64,000 nt of DNA, taken from assembly GCA_048013815.1 (NCBI GenBank), contig CM106586.1, positions 9,176,001-9,240,000 of the forward strand, given 5' to 3'. Below, piece after piece: positions 10,871 to 20,976 of this stretch (its first letter is position 1; each line of letters starts with the position of its first letter). A model generated the notes under the pieces. That model was not told where the DNA came from, made no database searches, and worked only from the letters and a program-made list of their open reading frames with translations. The stretch comes from Setoptus koraiensis (Eukaryota; Arthropoda). Made by a program: the position numbers and the translations under genes.

Positions 10871-11916
10871 ATGAAGCTGTTTGATACTACTGTACCAACC
10901 GAAAAGGCCACTTTTGCATTGGTCAGTATTGTCTCAGATTTTTCGCTAATGAAACAATTACCAGAAAACAATAATTACTCACTATCTCTTAACTGTCTGT
11001 ATGTATAGGGTTGCTTCTGGGAAGTGGAGGCTATTTTCGGCGCGGTGAGGGGCGTCATCAGAGTGCGAAGTGGCTACACGGGAGGAAGTAAGCTCAATCC
11101 AACAGAGGATGATCTCGGCGATCACACGGAGGCAGTGGACATTGATTACAATCCGAAAGTAATCAAGTACAAGGTACTGCTGCTAACAATATCACTTATG
11201 ATCACGAGACAATCGCAATCCAACCGGATCACAACTGACAATTGACTTGTAAATTCACCATCTAATATTCAATATGTAACATTTTACTGATTTCAATTTA
11301 ATATCTGCAGAGGCTGCTGGATATGTTTTGGGCCAATCACGATCCGACACACTATTTCAAGCGACAATACATGTCGGCCATATATTATCACAATGACAGA
11401 CAGAGGATACTGGCCGAGAAAACTAGGCGCCGACAAGCGAAAATGATAGAGTATGCCAGCAAGGAAATCAAGACACAAATCGCGCCGGCGTGCACATTTT
11501 ACAATGCCGAAGATCATCATCAGAAGTATCGATTGCGTAACGTTTGTGCAGAATTATTCGACTCACTGCATTTGACAAGTGGACAACAGGTGATTGAGTC
11601 TCACGTTGCGGCTCGACTAAATAGCTGGATAGCCCAGTACGGTTGGCACGATTACTATTGGAATCCCGATTTGGGAAGGAAACAAAACCCATGTACCGCT
11701 CGGAGAAGTTCATGGACTAATATGAAATATCATGGTTTGAGCGACAGCCTGTCGGATGGGCGCCTGGTGGATCCCGTTGTTCCTAAGGGGTGCGAAAACA
11801 CTTGCCGGAATGGTTGGTGTAGACGAAAAAGTCGATTCATGCAAGAGCAATACCATGCCAAACGTTTCGGTCGAAGTCCGAGTTTTGATGGGTTCATTCG
11901 AGCCATAGTGTATTAA
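10871..11916 (+). CDS. Peptide methionine sulfoxide reductase MsrA, copy A
   Basis: Exons 10871-10921, 11009-11173 and 11311-11916 (GT-AG, all phase 0) encode 273 residues. The catalytic motif is ATFAL/GCFWEVEAIFG, split by intron 1 just before GCFW; further MsrA hallmarks are SGYTGG, NPT, HTEAVDIDY, LLDMFWANHDPT, QYMSAIYY and TFYNAEDHHQKYRL. MsrA reduces methionine-S-sulfoxide in proteins using the GCFW cysteine. Two stretches are short relative to typical MsrA: the loop after NPT, and the loop before QYxSAIY where most family members have a G-x-D-x-GTQYRS-type sequence. After the MsrA domain there is an unrelated tail of about 85 residues with CENTCRNGWCRRK, which may supply recycling cysteines. 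It is divergent from F-box copy 2. Confidence 0.85.
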
Positions 11917-12668
11917 AAAATATTTATATTCATTTATAACTTGTGTGATTGCTTATGTGACTAACATGTATTCAGTTTAGAGGTTATTTCATTTGCGACT
12001 CGAACTCAACCAGCCCAGGTGACTCACCACCAGACTATCTCACCTCGCTGTTCTCTCTCCAATTTGTCCCATCGTTACTTGAGATCCAAGTTTTGTGATT
12101 GTTATCAATGGTAACTTATCATGACGGTGCAATTCTAGCCCCCAGAATTCATCTATTCATGAATATCGCCGGATGAATCATGAATTCACGACTTCTGTGG
12201 TAAATAACAAACTGTGGTTTTTCCGGCTCCTTTCACAAGCAGCCTCTCTGATATGTCAGAGTTTCTCAGAAACCGGAAGTAAGCCCAGCAAGTTTAAAAT
12301 GTGCAATTTACTATTTAGCTTGTAGTGTCAATGAGTTGAGTTTAGTAACAATTTTATTGTGCTTTGGTGACAGCTGAAAAGATTGAAAAGATTCATTTAA
12401 TGAAATGAAATCAAGATTGCAAAATGTCGCATAATTAATTGATAATTGACATTTTCTGCTGGCGATCGCGTGTATCACCCACCTAATTTTCTCTGTTTGC
12501 CTGGGGCATTGCTCAGCTCAATCGAGTACTCAGTGGACAAGCTAGAGTTTGAGGATCACTGCCCTCGTTGCGGTTTAGACTGGTTCGATTGCACGAAAAT
12601 TCATTGCGTAGCTAGGCGCCGCCACTTATAGATTGGTCGGCCATATCGGCATCTTGCGTTGCTCAAAG
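11917..12668. other. Spacer between MsrA A and F-box 3
   Basis: 12110-12660 is homologous to 8460-8990, and its stretch GTGACAGCTGAAAAGATTG with flanks also recurs at about 22350 and 26112. It contains the better-preserved Cys-rich exon relic (12512-12631). Otherwise nothing coding was recognised. Confidence 0.5.
12512..12631 (+). other. Relic of a Cys-rich terminal exon, copy 2
   Basis: After a pyrimidine-rich stretch and GCTCAG the frame reads SIEYSVDKLEFEDHCPRCG then LDWFDCTKIHCVARRRHL and a stop. It has no usable ATG, so it looks like a terminal exon that has lost, or is distant from, its upstream exons. Its reading phase does not fit a simple join to MsrA copy A. The cysteine pattern C-x2-C-x6-C-x5-C hints at a small metal site. 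The parent gene is unknown. Confidence 0.3.
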
Positions 12669-13906
12669 TTAGGCCATCTCCCAGTCGCCTAGGTGGCCTC
12701 TGCATTCCGGCTCACAGTACTCACAGTCCGCGTAATATCGGTAGCCTACTCGATCTGTAATACCCTCAAAAATTTTTTCTGGCGACTCGAGAAAGCGTTG
12801 ATACTCATCACTTGACTCTTCCATCTTGTGGCGTTTCACTAGATAATGGTCTCTCTTGCTTAGCCGTCTTCCTGCTCTTAGCAATGCATTCAGCATGCAA
12901 ATTCTTGCGTTGCACCATTCATCCGATTCGTCGTCGAAATGATACTCGACATCTTCGTTGTACTCATTGACCCACTCAATTCTCCAATCCACATCCATTT
13001 TAATTCGCTGTGGTCTTGGCGAATCGTCTGGCAATGGAGACCCCAGCCATGGATCGCTCTGGAGGTTTCCTCTGAGAACGAGCTCTTCTAGGTCCTTGCA
13101 CACAGTCACCATTGCAACCACATTATCCATCCAATCATCCCCCGCAGAGTATAGTAATCGTTTCAAATTTTTACTTGCCAGGACCAAATGTAACCATTCA
13201 TTATTGGTGCCTTCACCTAAATGCGACACAGAGGTGAATTCGTTTTAATGGTTTAGATCAACCTAACCAGTCGATACAATAATTTTAAAATGTACTCACG
13301 TCTAAACATCCCATAGGAATAATATACTTGTCGTATGTCGAGATACTCAAAAGCAAAAGTCTTGTCTCTGAGAATTGGGGCCAGAAACTGTTTTGTGTTG
13401 TCGCGGGCACTCAGATACAACAATCGGTCGTGAGCAGCGTTCAGCATCATACTCAATTCCCATCTGTCGCCTAAGAATTTCACAGAGTCAATAGTGAGTG
13501 ATGTAATTTTGTCACAAATAGTCACAATTCTAGTCAATTGTCCGGGTCCAATAGACATTTTACTCAAATTCAAAGTGGTCAGCATGGCACAGTTGTCGGT
13601 GATTATTCCATGAGTGCCAGGTTTAATGCGATCAATAACATTGACAAGATTGAGGCATCTCAATTGGGGCACTCTTTTCAACAGCCTTTCTAACACCTCT
13701 ATGTCCGGTTGTCGATGGAATTTTTGGCTGGTTTCCATGTGTTTTAATCTGAATAAATGTTCGGCTACGATGCTATTGAGCGCCTTCGATACCATGGCCA
13801 GACGGCCCAGATCAACAATATCGGTCAGATGGTTCATGATACGAAGCCAGAGTTCGGCCGGCAAGCAACCATAAGATCTGTTTTCTTCCTCTTTGCTTTT
13901 CTCCAT
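12669..13906 (-). CDS. F-box/LRR protein, copy 3
   Basis: Exon 1 13906-13300 and exon 2 13216-12669, phase-1 intron of 83 bases at the same place as in copy 2; 384 residues. The F-box (LPAELWLRIMNH, VDLGRLAMVSKALN) is followed by the same LRR-like repeats, and the C-terminal DEWCNARICMLNALLRAG block is intact. The protein is nearly identical to copy 2 over most of exon 1, with scattered differences shared instead with copy 1 (for example LERLLKRVP), so the copies are mosaics. The tail is extended to GHLGDWEMA. Unlike copies 2, 4 and 5 it has no MsrA gene on its 5' side; the flank runs into the truncated membrane-protein copy at 14593. Confidence 0.82.
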
Positions 13907-14592
13907 GGTTTTCTTTTCTTGCACTTTTCTTCCGTGTCGACGTTATTATCAAATTCAATCATATTCAAATTATATAACTAGACGCTAAATGTCGAGCAAA
14001 TGTATAAATAAATGTGCTAATGACATACAAACAACGATGGATTTATAACGACGCGTGAGACATTATTATAATCTCAATGATCACAGTTTTATCGCACCAC
14101 GGCAACTTTTCAAATTTCATTGCAGGGGGATTCCGTGGTTTGCGTGGGTTCGACAGACGTGATGAACTTGCTTCGTTTGAGGCAGAAATGACAGTTTCAA
14201 TTAGATGGAGAGAGCACAGGATAAGACATGTGACCAGCCACAATGAGACAGCCACTCTTTATTGTAATTGACAAGTGACTTGTGAGAAGATTGAAAAGAC
14301 TAATTGTGCCGCATTAATTGTGGCTTCTACGCGGGAATCACTGGGCCCCAATCGTCCTATATCGTCTTTTACACAGTCAGCGGGCTGTCATTCAAAATTT
14401 AGAAATTGTTGGCCTCCATTACAGAAACGAAAGAGAAGCGAAATTTGGCTGTCATATGTACCGTTCGAAACAGTTTCTGAACATCGCATGTATTCTCGAA
14501 TAAAATGCATTTACAGACACTTAATGGTCGGACCCGTGGGCCTCGGGAGGGCCTCAGTCTGGTCCGGCGCACATTATAAACTTATGAAAAAA
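13907..14592. other. Spacer upstream of F-box 3, MsrA missing
   Basis: 13907-14270 parallels the region upstream of F-box copy 1. From about 14275 it matches 22360-22455, the sequence just beyond the intact membrane-protein gene, so MsrA and its flank are missing here too. Bases about 14399-14590 have no counterpart at the intact locus and hold nothing I recognise. Confidence 0.55.
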
Positions 14593-15393
14593 TTATCTGT
14601 TTTGAGGAGTCAATCTACTCTTGAACCATTCGTCTTTTTCTCGTCGTTTTTCCGCTAAACGCTCATCCCTTTGGATGCGGTTTAGGCTTGGTTGCGGATG
14701 TTTCCTGATGAAAATTATAAGCACGGTAAAGAAAAGAACGAAACCGACAACTACGGCTGCTGCTACCGCTAATTCTTTCGGAAGAGGCATATGATGTGCA
14801 TGTGTATCCCACGGATAATGGGTGACTGCGTGATGACCAACGGCTGCCCCACTGTGTACGACAGCACCAGCGAATTGTACATCTCGCTCAGGATCTTCCT
14901 CTCTTGCCATCAATGATTGCTTGATGGACTCATCGAACACGGATAATTTCAGATATTTCGCCAATAAGCGTTCGGCGCCAGCACGTTTCAACAGCCAACC
15001 GGACAGACCCTTTGATTGCGTGTAGCACTTTAGGTCGGCATCAAACGAATCGAAGATGTCTGGCTGCTCGAATTTGTGCACCGGATCACTAACGATCTCG
15101 TCGGGTGATTCTTTGGTGGTGTTGACGATGAAAATCCGTTCGTCGTTCACTATTTCCCTGTCGAGTTTGTCCACTACATCGCTGTCTAAATCTAGATTTG
15201 CTTGCACAATGAGAACACCTTGGCAATATTGAACGGCTTGTATCCAGTTGAGAAGTCTCACATTTTTGCTTAAGCTTTTTTCTAGATCGCCCGTGTCGTC
15301 GCGTGCCAGATATCCCTTCATGGCCAACAGCGGAATGGTGTAAATGGATGCTCGTGCATATCGCTCTATTATTTTGCAAGCTTTCTTAAGTTG
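14593..15393 (-). pseudogene. 5'-truncated copy of the cluster membrane-protein gene
   Basis: The C-terminal half (about 266 codons, KKACKIIERYARASIYTIPL onward) of the protein at 22460-23956, still open and very similar, including the transmembrane segment AVAAAVVVGFVLFFTVLIIF and an RLAEKRREKDEW tail. Homology stops abruptly at about 15393 in mid-gene; the adjoining sequence instead matches 19018-19100, upstream-side DNA of F-box copy 5. There is no signal peptide and no promoter in place, so it is a truncated pseudogene made by rearrangement, unless a downstream ATG (15327) is used. Confidence 0.8.
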
Positions 15394-15732
15394 GATTTCT
15401 CCAGCTTCTTACAAGCCGAATACAGGTCTTCTTACCTGTAACCTGGTTGCGAGGAACAGCGATTGTCGATGATGAATTGAGCTGCGTTGCCGATGGGTTT
15501 ACCCAGCTGGGTCGACCCCGGGGTTGAGTTGGGTGGGTCGACCCTGTGAGTCACATCTACCCACTGGGTTGAGCGGCTGAGTAACCCAACCCAGTGGGCG
15601 AGCCTCGATCACTGACATTGAAGCCGCCGAAATACGGTCGTACGCTCGGCGAATGTTTGCTCGTATGACGCCAGCTCCGGATTCGCTAGCCAATCGAACA
15701 GCCAAGAATATTGCGAAAATCTTGTGCCCAAA
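15394..15732. other. Rearranged spacer with a GGGTCGACCC-rich insert
   Basis: 15394-15475 and 15615-15732 match 19018-19100 and 19200-19298 respectively. Between them, about 15494-15606, is a G/C-rich stretch built from GGGTCGACCC palindromes (twice) and CCCAGTGGG/CCCACTGGG words with no counterpart at the other site. It may be a small inserted element, but no clean terminal repeats or target duplication were found. Confidence 0.35.
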
Positions 15733-16797
15733 TCATTCCTCACTCGGATCGATGTCGGAGAACTCTTCTAGAAAGCGTTGATACGCCCAACCTGGCTTGA
15801 CCATCTTGTGGCGTTTCACTAGATAGTAGTCTCTCTCGCTGAGCCGCGATCCTCTTCTGAGCCAATAATTCAAACTGACAATCCTCTCGTTGCACCATTC
15901 ATCCGATTCGTGCTCGAAATGATACTCGGCTGTTTCGTTGTAATCTTTGATTTTTTTTTCTCTCCAATCCAGCTCCAATTTGATTCGTGGCCTAGGCAAG
16001 TTGGCTGGCCAGTCGAAGGCCATCCAACAAAGCCATCCCTCTGTCAGGTCTGTCCCTTTGATGACGAGCTCTTCCAGGTTCTTGCAAGCCATCACTGTGT
16101 GAGTCACATCAGAGCCACACCAAGACCCCATGGAACATAGCAGTCGTCTCAAATTTTTACTAGAGCTACTCACAGGAAACCATATATCCAGGTGACTGGG
16201 ATAATAACGATCAAAACTTTCGCATCGTATGTCGAGATACTCAAGAGCGAAACTCCTGCCTTGGAGACTAGAGGCGAGACGCTGTTTTGTATTGTCGCGC
16301 GCACTCAGATACAACAATCGGTCGTGAACAACGTTCAACATCATGCTCAATTCCCATCTGTCGCCTAAGAATTTCACAGAGTCAATGGTGAGTGATGTAA
16401 TCTTGTCACAAATAGTCACAATTTTAGTCAATTGTCCGGGTCCAATAGACATTTTACTCAAATTCAAAGTGGTCAGCATGACACAGTTGTCAGTGATGAC
16501 TCCATGTGTGCCAGGTTCAATGCGCGTAACATTGATAAGATCGAGGCATTTCAATCTGGGCACTCTCTTCAACAGCCTCTCTAACACCTCTATGTCCGGC
16601 TGTCGCGAGAAGTGTTCGCTGGCTTGTAATCGTCTCAATCCAGATAAATGTTCGCTCACGATGCGATTGAGTGCCTTGGACACCATGGCCAGACTGCCCA
16701 GATCAACGATATCAGGTAGATGGTTCATGATACGAAGCCAGAGTTCGGCCGGCAAGCAACCATAAGATCTGTTTTCTTCCTCTTTGCTTTTCTCCAT
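15733..16797 (-). CDS. F-box/LRR protein, copy 4 (intronless)
   Basis: A single open frame of 354 residues. The F-box is at about 13-50 (LPAELWLRIMNH, VDLGSLAMVSKALN), followed by LKCLDLIN, LTTLNLSK, ITSLTIDS, LEYLDIRC, LRRLLCS and LEELVIKG repeats and the conserved C-terminal YHFEHESDEWCNERIVSLN. At the place where copies 1-3 have an 83-base intron, copy 4 reads straight through (DRYYPSHLDIWFPVSSSSKNL). The central block around CDKITSLTIDSVKFLGDRW is nearly identical to copies 1-3 while both ends differ, as expected after gene conversion. It is head-to-head with MsrA copy B; the 977-base gap includes a MITE. Confidence 0.83.
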   Translation of the reverse strand: MEKSKEEENRSYGCLPAELWLRIMNHLPDIVDLGSLAMVSKALNRIVSEHLSGLRRLQASEHFSRQPDIEVLERLLKRVPRLKCLDLINVTRIEPGTHGVITDNCVMLTTLNLSKMSIGPGQLTKIVTICDKITSLTIDSVKFLGDRWELSMMLNVVHDRLLYLSARDNTKQRLASSLQGRSFALEYLDIRCESFDRYYPSHLDIWFPVSSSSKNLRRLLCSMGSWCGSDVTHTVMACKNLEELVIKGTDLTEGWLCWMAFDWPANLPRPRIKLELDWREKKIKDYNETAEYHFEHESDEWCNERIVSLNYWLRRGSRLSERDYYLVKRHKMVKPGWAYQRFLEEFSDIDPSEE

Positions 16798-17774
16798 GGT
16801 TTTCTTCTTTTACTGCTACTTTTTTCAGTGTCGACGTTATTAACAAATTCAATCATATTCAAATCATATTCCAAGACGCCTCCTGTCGAGGAAATGTATG
16901 AATAAATGCGATGAGGATGTACAAACAACGATGGATTCATAACGACATTTGTGACATTATTGCACGCAAGAGCATAGTAGTTTGAGCGCACCACGGCGAA
17001 GCGTCATTTTCGACTCCGTTGCAAGGGATTTGCAGGTGGTTTAGGTGAGTTACGTAATGAACATGCTGCGATTGAGGCAGGAATGATTGTTTTGATTAGA
17101 TAGAGAGATGGGACAAAGTTACAAGCTGCTCATTTAGACACCGTTGATTTGTTATCACTAGTGTGGCGGAAAAAACTACTTTAATACAAGGTGTTCAATT
17201 CGTTTAAGACAATTGGATTTTTAAACACATGTGTTTTAAATGTATTTAACGCATAAAGGGTTTAAACCTTTCTAAAAATGTCTCATTCAAAAAAAGAGTG
17301 AGTTTTTTATTCCGAGAAAAATGTATTTTACTGTCTCAAACTCGAAATAAAAGACACTTTAAGACGGGTTTAAACCCTTTTTGCGTTAAATACGTTTAAG
17401 ACACATTTGTATTGAAGTGTACTGAATTCTGCCATATAAAAGAAATGTGTTTTAGACGGTATTCCGCCACACTAGTTATCACTGATTGGCATCATCGACA
17501 ACAAATGTAAAACAACACGAGTAAAAAAAAATGAAAAACGCCGCTGATAAATTAATACTAATTCAGTTCTAGCTAGGCTTTTTGTCTCTCTTTTTGAAAC
17601 TAGTCTAGTTCAACAACTCCACGCTTGGTTTATCATATTTCGAATAGTGAATTGTATGAAATTATTGGCGACAGCCAAAGTAAAGTAGATCTGAATAGGA
17701 CAGGTTATTCGTGAACATGGTCACTGTTGCACTTATTTGATTTCGATATTTATCAATCCGGGTCATTCAAAACA
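16798..17774. promoter_or_regulatory. Divergent promoter region, F-box 4 / MsrA B, with MITE
   Basis: The equivalent interval is 604-640 bases at the other two pairs; here it is enlarged by a 316-base MITE (17159-17474). From 17483 to MsrA B the sequence is almost identical to 20680-20976 before MsrA C. Confidence 0.5.
17159..17474. mobile_element. hAT-like MITE
   Basis: A 316-base element bounded by 13-base inverted repeats TAGTGTGGCGGAA / TTCCGCCACACTA and flanked by the 8-base direct repeat GTTATCAC (17151-17158 and 17475-17482), the target duplication size of hAT transposons. Internally it carries a second pair of inverted repeats (TATTTAACGCATAAAGGGTT-type, around 17240-17270 and 17370-17395). 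It has no coding capacity. The paralogous site at about 20675-20685 has one GTTATCAC and no insert, a ready-made empty site. The insertion lies in the F-box 4 / MsrA B shared promoter. Confidence 0.85.
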
Positions 17775-18764
17775 ATGGCGTCCAACATGAGTCACCTTAA
17801 TCCGACTGTGGCAACCGAAAAGGCCACTTTTGCATTGGTCAGTATTGTCTCAGATTTTTCGCTAATGATAAACTTTTAATGAAACGATCGACAGACAACG
17901 ATAATTACCCACTATCTCTTAACTGTCTGTATGTATAGGGTTGCTTCTGGGAAGCGGAGGCTCTTTTTGGTGCCGTAAGAGGCGTCAGCAGAGTGAGAAG
18001 TGGCTACACGGGAGGAAGTAAGCTTAATCCGACCGAGTATGATCTTGGCGATCACACAGAGGCAGTAGACATTGATTACAATCCGAAAGTAATCAAATAC
18101 AAGGTACTGTTGCAAACAATATCACTGATCATCAAGAGACAATTGCAATCTGACAGATCACAACTGAATTCAAATTAACTATCTTTTATCCAATATTTAA
18201 TATCCATAAATTTAAATTTAATAATATCTCTAGAGGCTGCTGGATATGTTTTGGGCCAATCACGACCCGACATACAATTTCAGGCGACAATACATGTCAG
18301 CCATATATTATCACAATGACAGACAGAGGATGCTGGCCGAAAAAACTAAGCGCAGACAAGCGAAAATGACACAATATGCCAGTAGGGATATCAAGACACA
18401 AATAGTGCAGGCGTGTACATTTTACAATGCCGAAGATTATAATCAGAAGTATTATTTGCGCAACGTTTGCACAGATTTATTTGACTCTATGCAATTCACA
18501 AGTGGACAACAGGTAATTGAATCGCAACTTGCGGCTCGACTCAATAGCTGGACAGCCCAGTACGGATTGCACCAATTCCGGTATGAGCGCGGACGTCAAG
18601 TTCACAACTTACACGCATCAGGCCGTGAATTTGTAAGAAGTCAAGGTTTCAGGAGAGACCTGGAGCCCTTGGTGGCCGATGTTGTTTGGTCTGGCAGCAA
18701 AGGTGATTGCCGAAATGAGTGGTGCTTACGAAAGAACAAAGCTTACCACAAACAAAGGAGTTAA
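17775..18764 (+). CDS. Peptide methionine sulfoxide reductase MsrA, copy B
   Basis: Exons 17775-17837, 17939-18103 and 18234-18764, phase 0 throughout; 252 residues starting MASNMSHLNPTVATEKATFAL. Catalytic GCFWEAEALFG, SGYTGG, HTEAVDIDY, FWANHDPT, QYMSAIYY and AEDYNQKYYLR are all present. It shares copy A's two shortened loops. The tail after GQQVIES differs from the other copies and ends with CRNEWCLRKNK, keeping the C-R-N-x-W-C pattern. Exons 1, 2 and most of 3, with introns and promoter, are almost identical to copy C, and identity ends sharply near 18525. Confidence 0.85.
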
Positions 18765-19298
18765 TCAAGCGGTCTTTCATTAGAACCGTTCTATGTTTAT
18801 TTCTTCATACTTATGTACATGTTCGCGCAAATAACATGCATCCAATTTTTTGTATTTCGTTTGCGACTCGAACTCAACCATCCCTAGCTACTCTGCTGCT
18901 ACCCCTTCTATGCTCTATCTTTTTCACTTTCTTCTATGCCTCACAATCAAGTTTCTGTCGGTCAATCTCATTTTTTCATTCTTCTCATCCATCTATAGCA
19001 TTCGGGCGTCAGCAAGGATTCCTCCAGCTTCTTACAAGCCGAATACAGGTTTCACCTGTAACCTGGTTGCGAGGGACAACGATTGTCGATAATGATTCGA
19101 GCTGTGTCAGGCTTAATGTGATCGGTTCATCTACTCATGTAATATCGTCGGATGAATTATGAGTTCACGACTCCGGCTCGGTTGCCCTCGACAATGAAGG
19201 CTCGGGTCGTCTGCCCGACAGTCACTTGCTTGTATGACGCTCGCTCCAAATTCGCTACATCGAACAGCCAAGAATGTTCCGAAAATCTTTTGCCCAAA
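18765..19298. other. Spacer between MsrA B and F-box 5
   Basis: 19018-19100 and 19200-19298 are the counterparts of 15394-15475 and 15615-15732 beside F-box 4. No gene was seen. This would be the 3' region of both convergent genes. Confidence 0.5.
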
Positions 19299-20372
19299 TC
19301 ATTCCTCGTCCCGATCAATATCTGGAAACGCTTCCAAGAGGCGTCGGTAGGCCCAACCTGACTTGACCATCTTGTGGCTTTTCACTAGATAGTAGTCTCT
19401 CTCGTTGAGCCTCGTTCCTCTTTTGAGCCAATAATTCAAATGGACAATTCTGTCGTTGCACCATTCATCCGATTCATGCTCGAAATGATACTCGGCTGTC
19501 TCGTGATATTCTTGGATCCTTTCTCCTCTCCAATCCACTTCCAATTTGATTCGTGGCCCGGACCAGTTTGCTGGCCTCTTGAAGGCTTCCCAAACAAAGT
19601 GACCCCTTGTCAGGTCTGTCCCTTTAAGAACGAGCTCTTCCAGGTTCTTGCAATCCTTCGCTATGCGAGTCACATCACGTTCATCCCAAAACCACATGGG
19701 ACATAGCAATCGTTTCAAATTTTTACTAGAGCTAATCACAGGAAACCATATATCCGGGAGACTGGGAAAATAACGATCAAAACTTTCGCATCGTATGTCG
19801 AGATACTCAAGAGCGAAACTCCTGCCTCGGAGACTAGAGGCGAGAAGCTGTTTTGTATTGTCGCGCGCACTCAGATACAACAATCGGTCGTGAACAACGT
19901 TCAACATCATGCTCAATTCCCAGTCGTTGCCTTCAAATTTTACACCGTCAATGGTGAGTGATGTAATCTTGTCACAAATAGTCACAATTTTAGTCAATTG
20001 TCCGGGTCCAATAGACATTTTACTCAAATTCAAAGTGGTCAGCATGACACAGTTGTCAGTGATGACTCCATGTGTGCCAGGTTTAATGCGTGCAATGACG
20101 TTGGCAAGATTGAGGTACCTCAATTGGGGCATCCCCTTCAATAGCTTCTCTAGCACCTCTATATCCAGCCCCCGCCGGAAGTTCCCGCTGGATTCTGACT
20201 GTTCCAATCCAGATAAATGTTCCGCTACTATACGATTGAGCGCCCTGGAAACCATGGACAAACGGCATAAATCAACAATATCTGGTAGATGGTTCATGAT
20301 ACGAGGCCACAGTTCGGCCGGCAAGCAACTGTAAGACATATCCTCTCCTTTTTTTCTTTCCTCCATGCTCAT
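19299..20372 (-). CDS. F-box/LRR protein, copy 5 (intronless)
   Basis: A 357-residue single exon; start MSMEERKKGEDMSYSCLPAE, with an alternative ATG two codons downstream. The F-box (LPAELWPRIMNH, VDLCRLSMVSRALN) and LRR-like repeats are as in copy 4 (LRYLNLAN, LTTLNLSK, ITSLTIDG, LEYLDIRC, LKRLLCP, LEELVLKG), and the C-terminal block is YHFEHESDEWCNDRIVHLN. No intron is present. The N-terminal 100 or so residues are the most divergent of the five. Head-to-head with MsrA copy C, 604 bases away. Confidence 0.84.
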   Translation of the reverse strand: MSMEERKKGEDMSYSCLPAELWPRIMNHLPDIVDLCRLSMVSRALNRIVAEHLSGLEQSESSGNFRRGLDIEVLEKLLKGMPQLRYLNLANVIARIKPGTHGVITDNCVMLTTLNLSKMSIGPGQLTKIVTICDKITSLTIDGVKFEGNDWELSMMLNVVHDRLLYLSARDNTKQLLASSLRGRSFALEYLDIRCESFDRYFPSLPDIWFPVISSSKNLKRLLCPMWFWDERDVTRIAKDCKNLEELVLKGTDLTRGHFVWEAFKRPANWSGPRIKLEVDWRGERIQEYHETAEYHFEHESDEWCNDRIVHLNYWLKRGTRLNERDYYLVKSHKMVKSGWAYRRLLEAFPDIDRDEE

Positions 20373-20976
20373 TTTGCCAGTATCGATGTTATTACCAAAA
20401 TGACATCCTGTGAGGAAACGTTGATATCAATATAATAATACACGTTCGGATATACAAGCAACGATAGATTTATACCGACACGTGAGATGCTGGTATTAGC
20501 TAAATTTTATTAGTTTTGTTGCACCACGACGACGCACCTTTTCCAATTCTATTGCAGGGGAATTCCAACGCACGCATGGGTTAGAGCTACGTAATGAACA
20601 TGCTGCGATTGAGGCAGAAATGACAGTTTCGATTAGATAGAGAGATGGGCAGGATAAGATGGGACACCACCGGATCGTTATCACTAATTGGCATCATCGA
20701 CAACAAATGTAAAACAACACGAGTAAAAATGAAAAACGCCGCTGATAAATTAATACTAATTCAGTTCTAGCTAGGCTTTTTGTCTCTCTTTTTGTTTGAA
20801 ACTAGTCTCGTTCAACAACTCCACGCTTGGTTTATCATATTTCGAATAGTGAATTGTATGAAATTATTGGCGACAGCCAAAGTAAAGTAGATCTGAATAG
20901 GACAGGTTATTCGTGAACATGGTCACTGTTGCACTTATTTGATTTCGATATTTATCAATCCGGGTCATTCAAAACA
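20373..20976. promoter_or_regulatory. Shared divergent promoter region, F-box 5 / MsrA C
   Basis: From about 20680 onward nearly identical to the MsrA B promoter, and lacking the MITE (the empty target GTTATCAC lies near 20676-20683). The F-box-side half is diverged from the other copies. Confidence 0.45.

Noticed and set aside
12446-12520. Treating the Cys-rich frame at 12446-12631 as a stand-alone 61-residue gene
   Set aside because: Its apparent start is a TTG, not an ATG, and the sequence before about 12512 looks like intron with a pyrimidine tract and AG.
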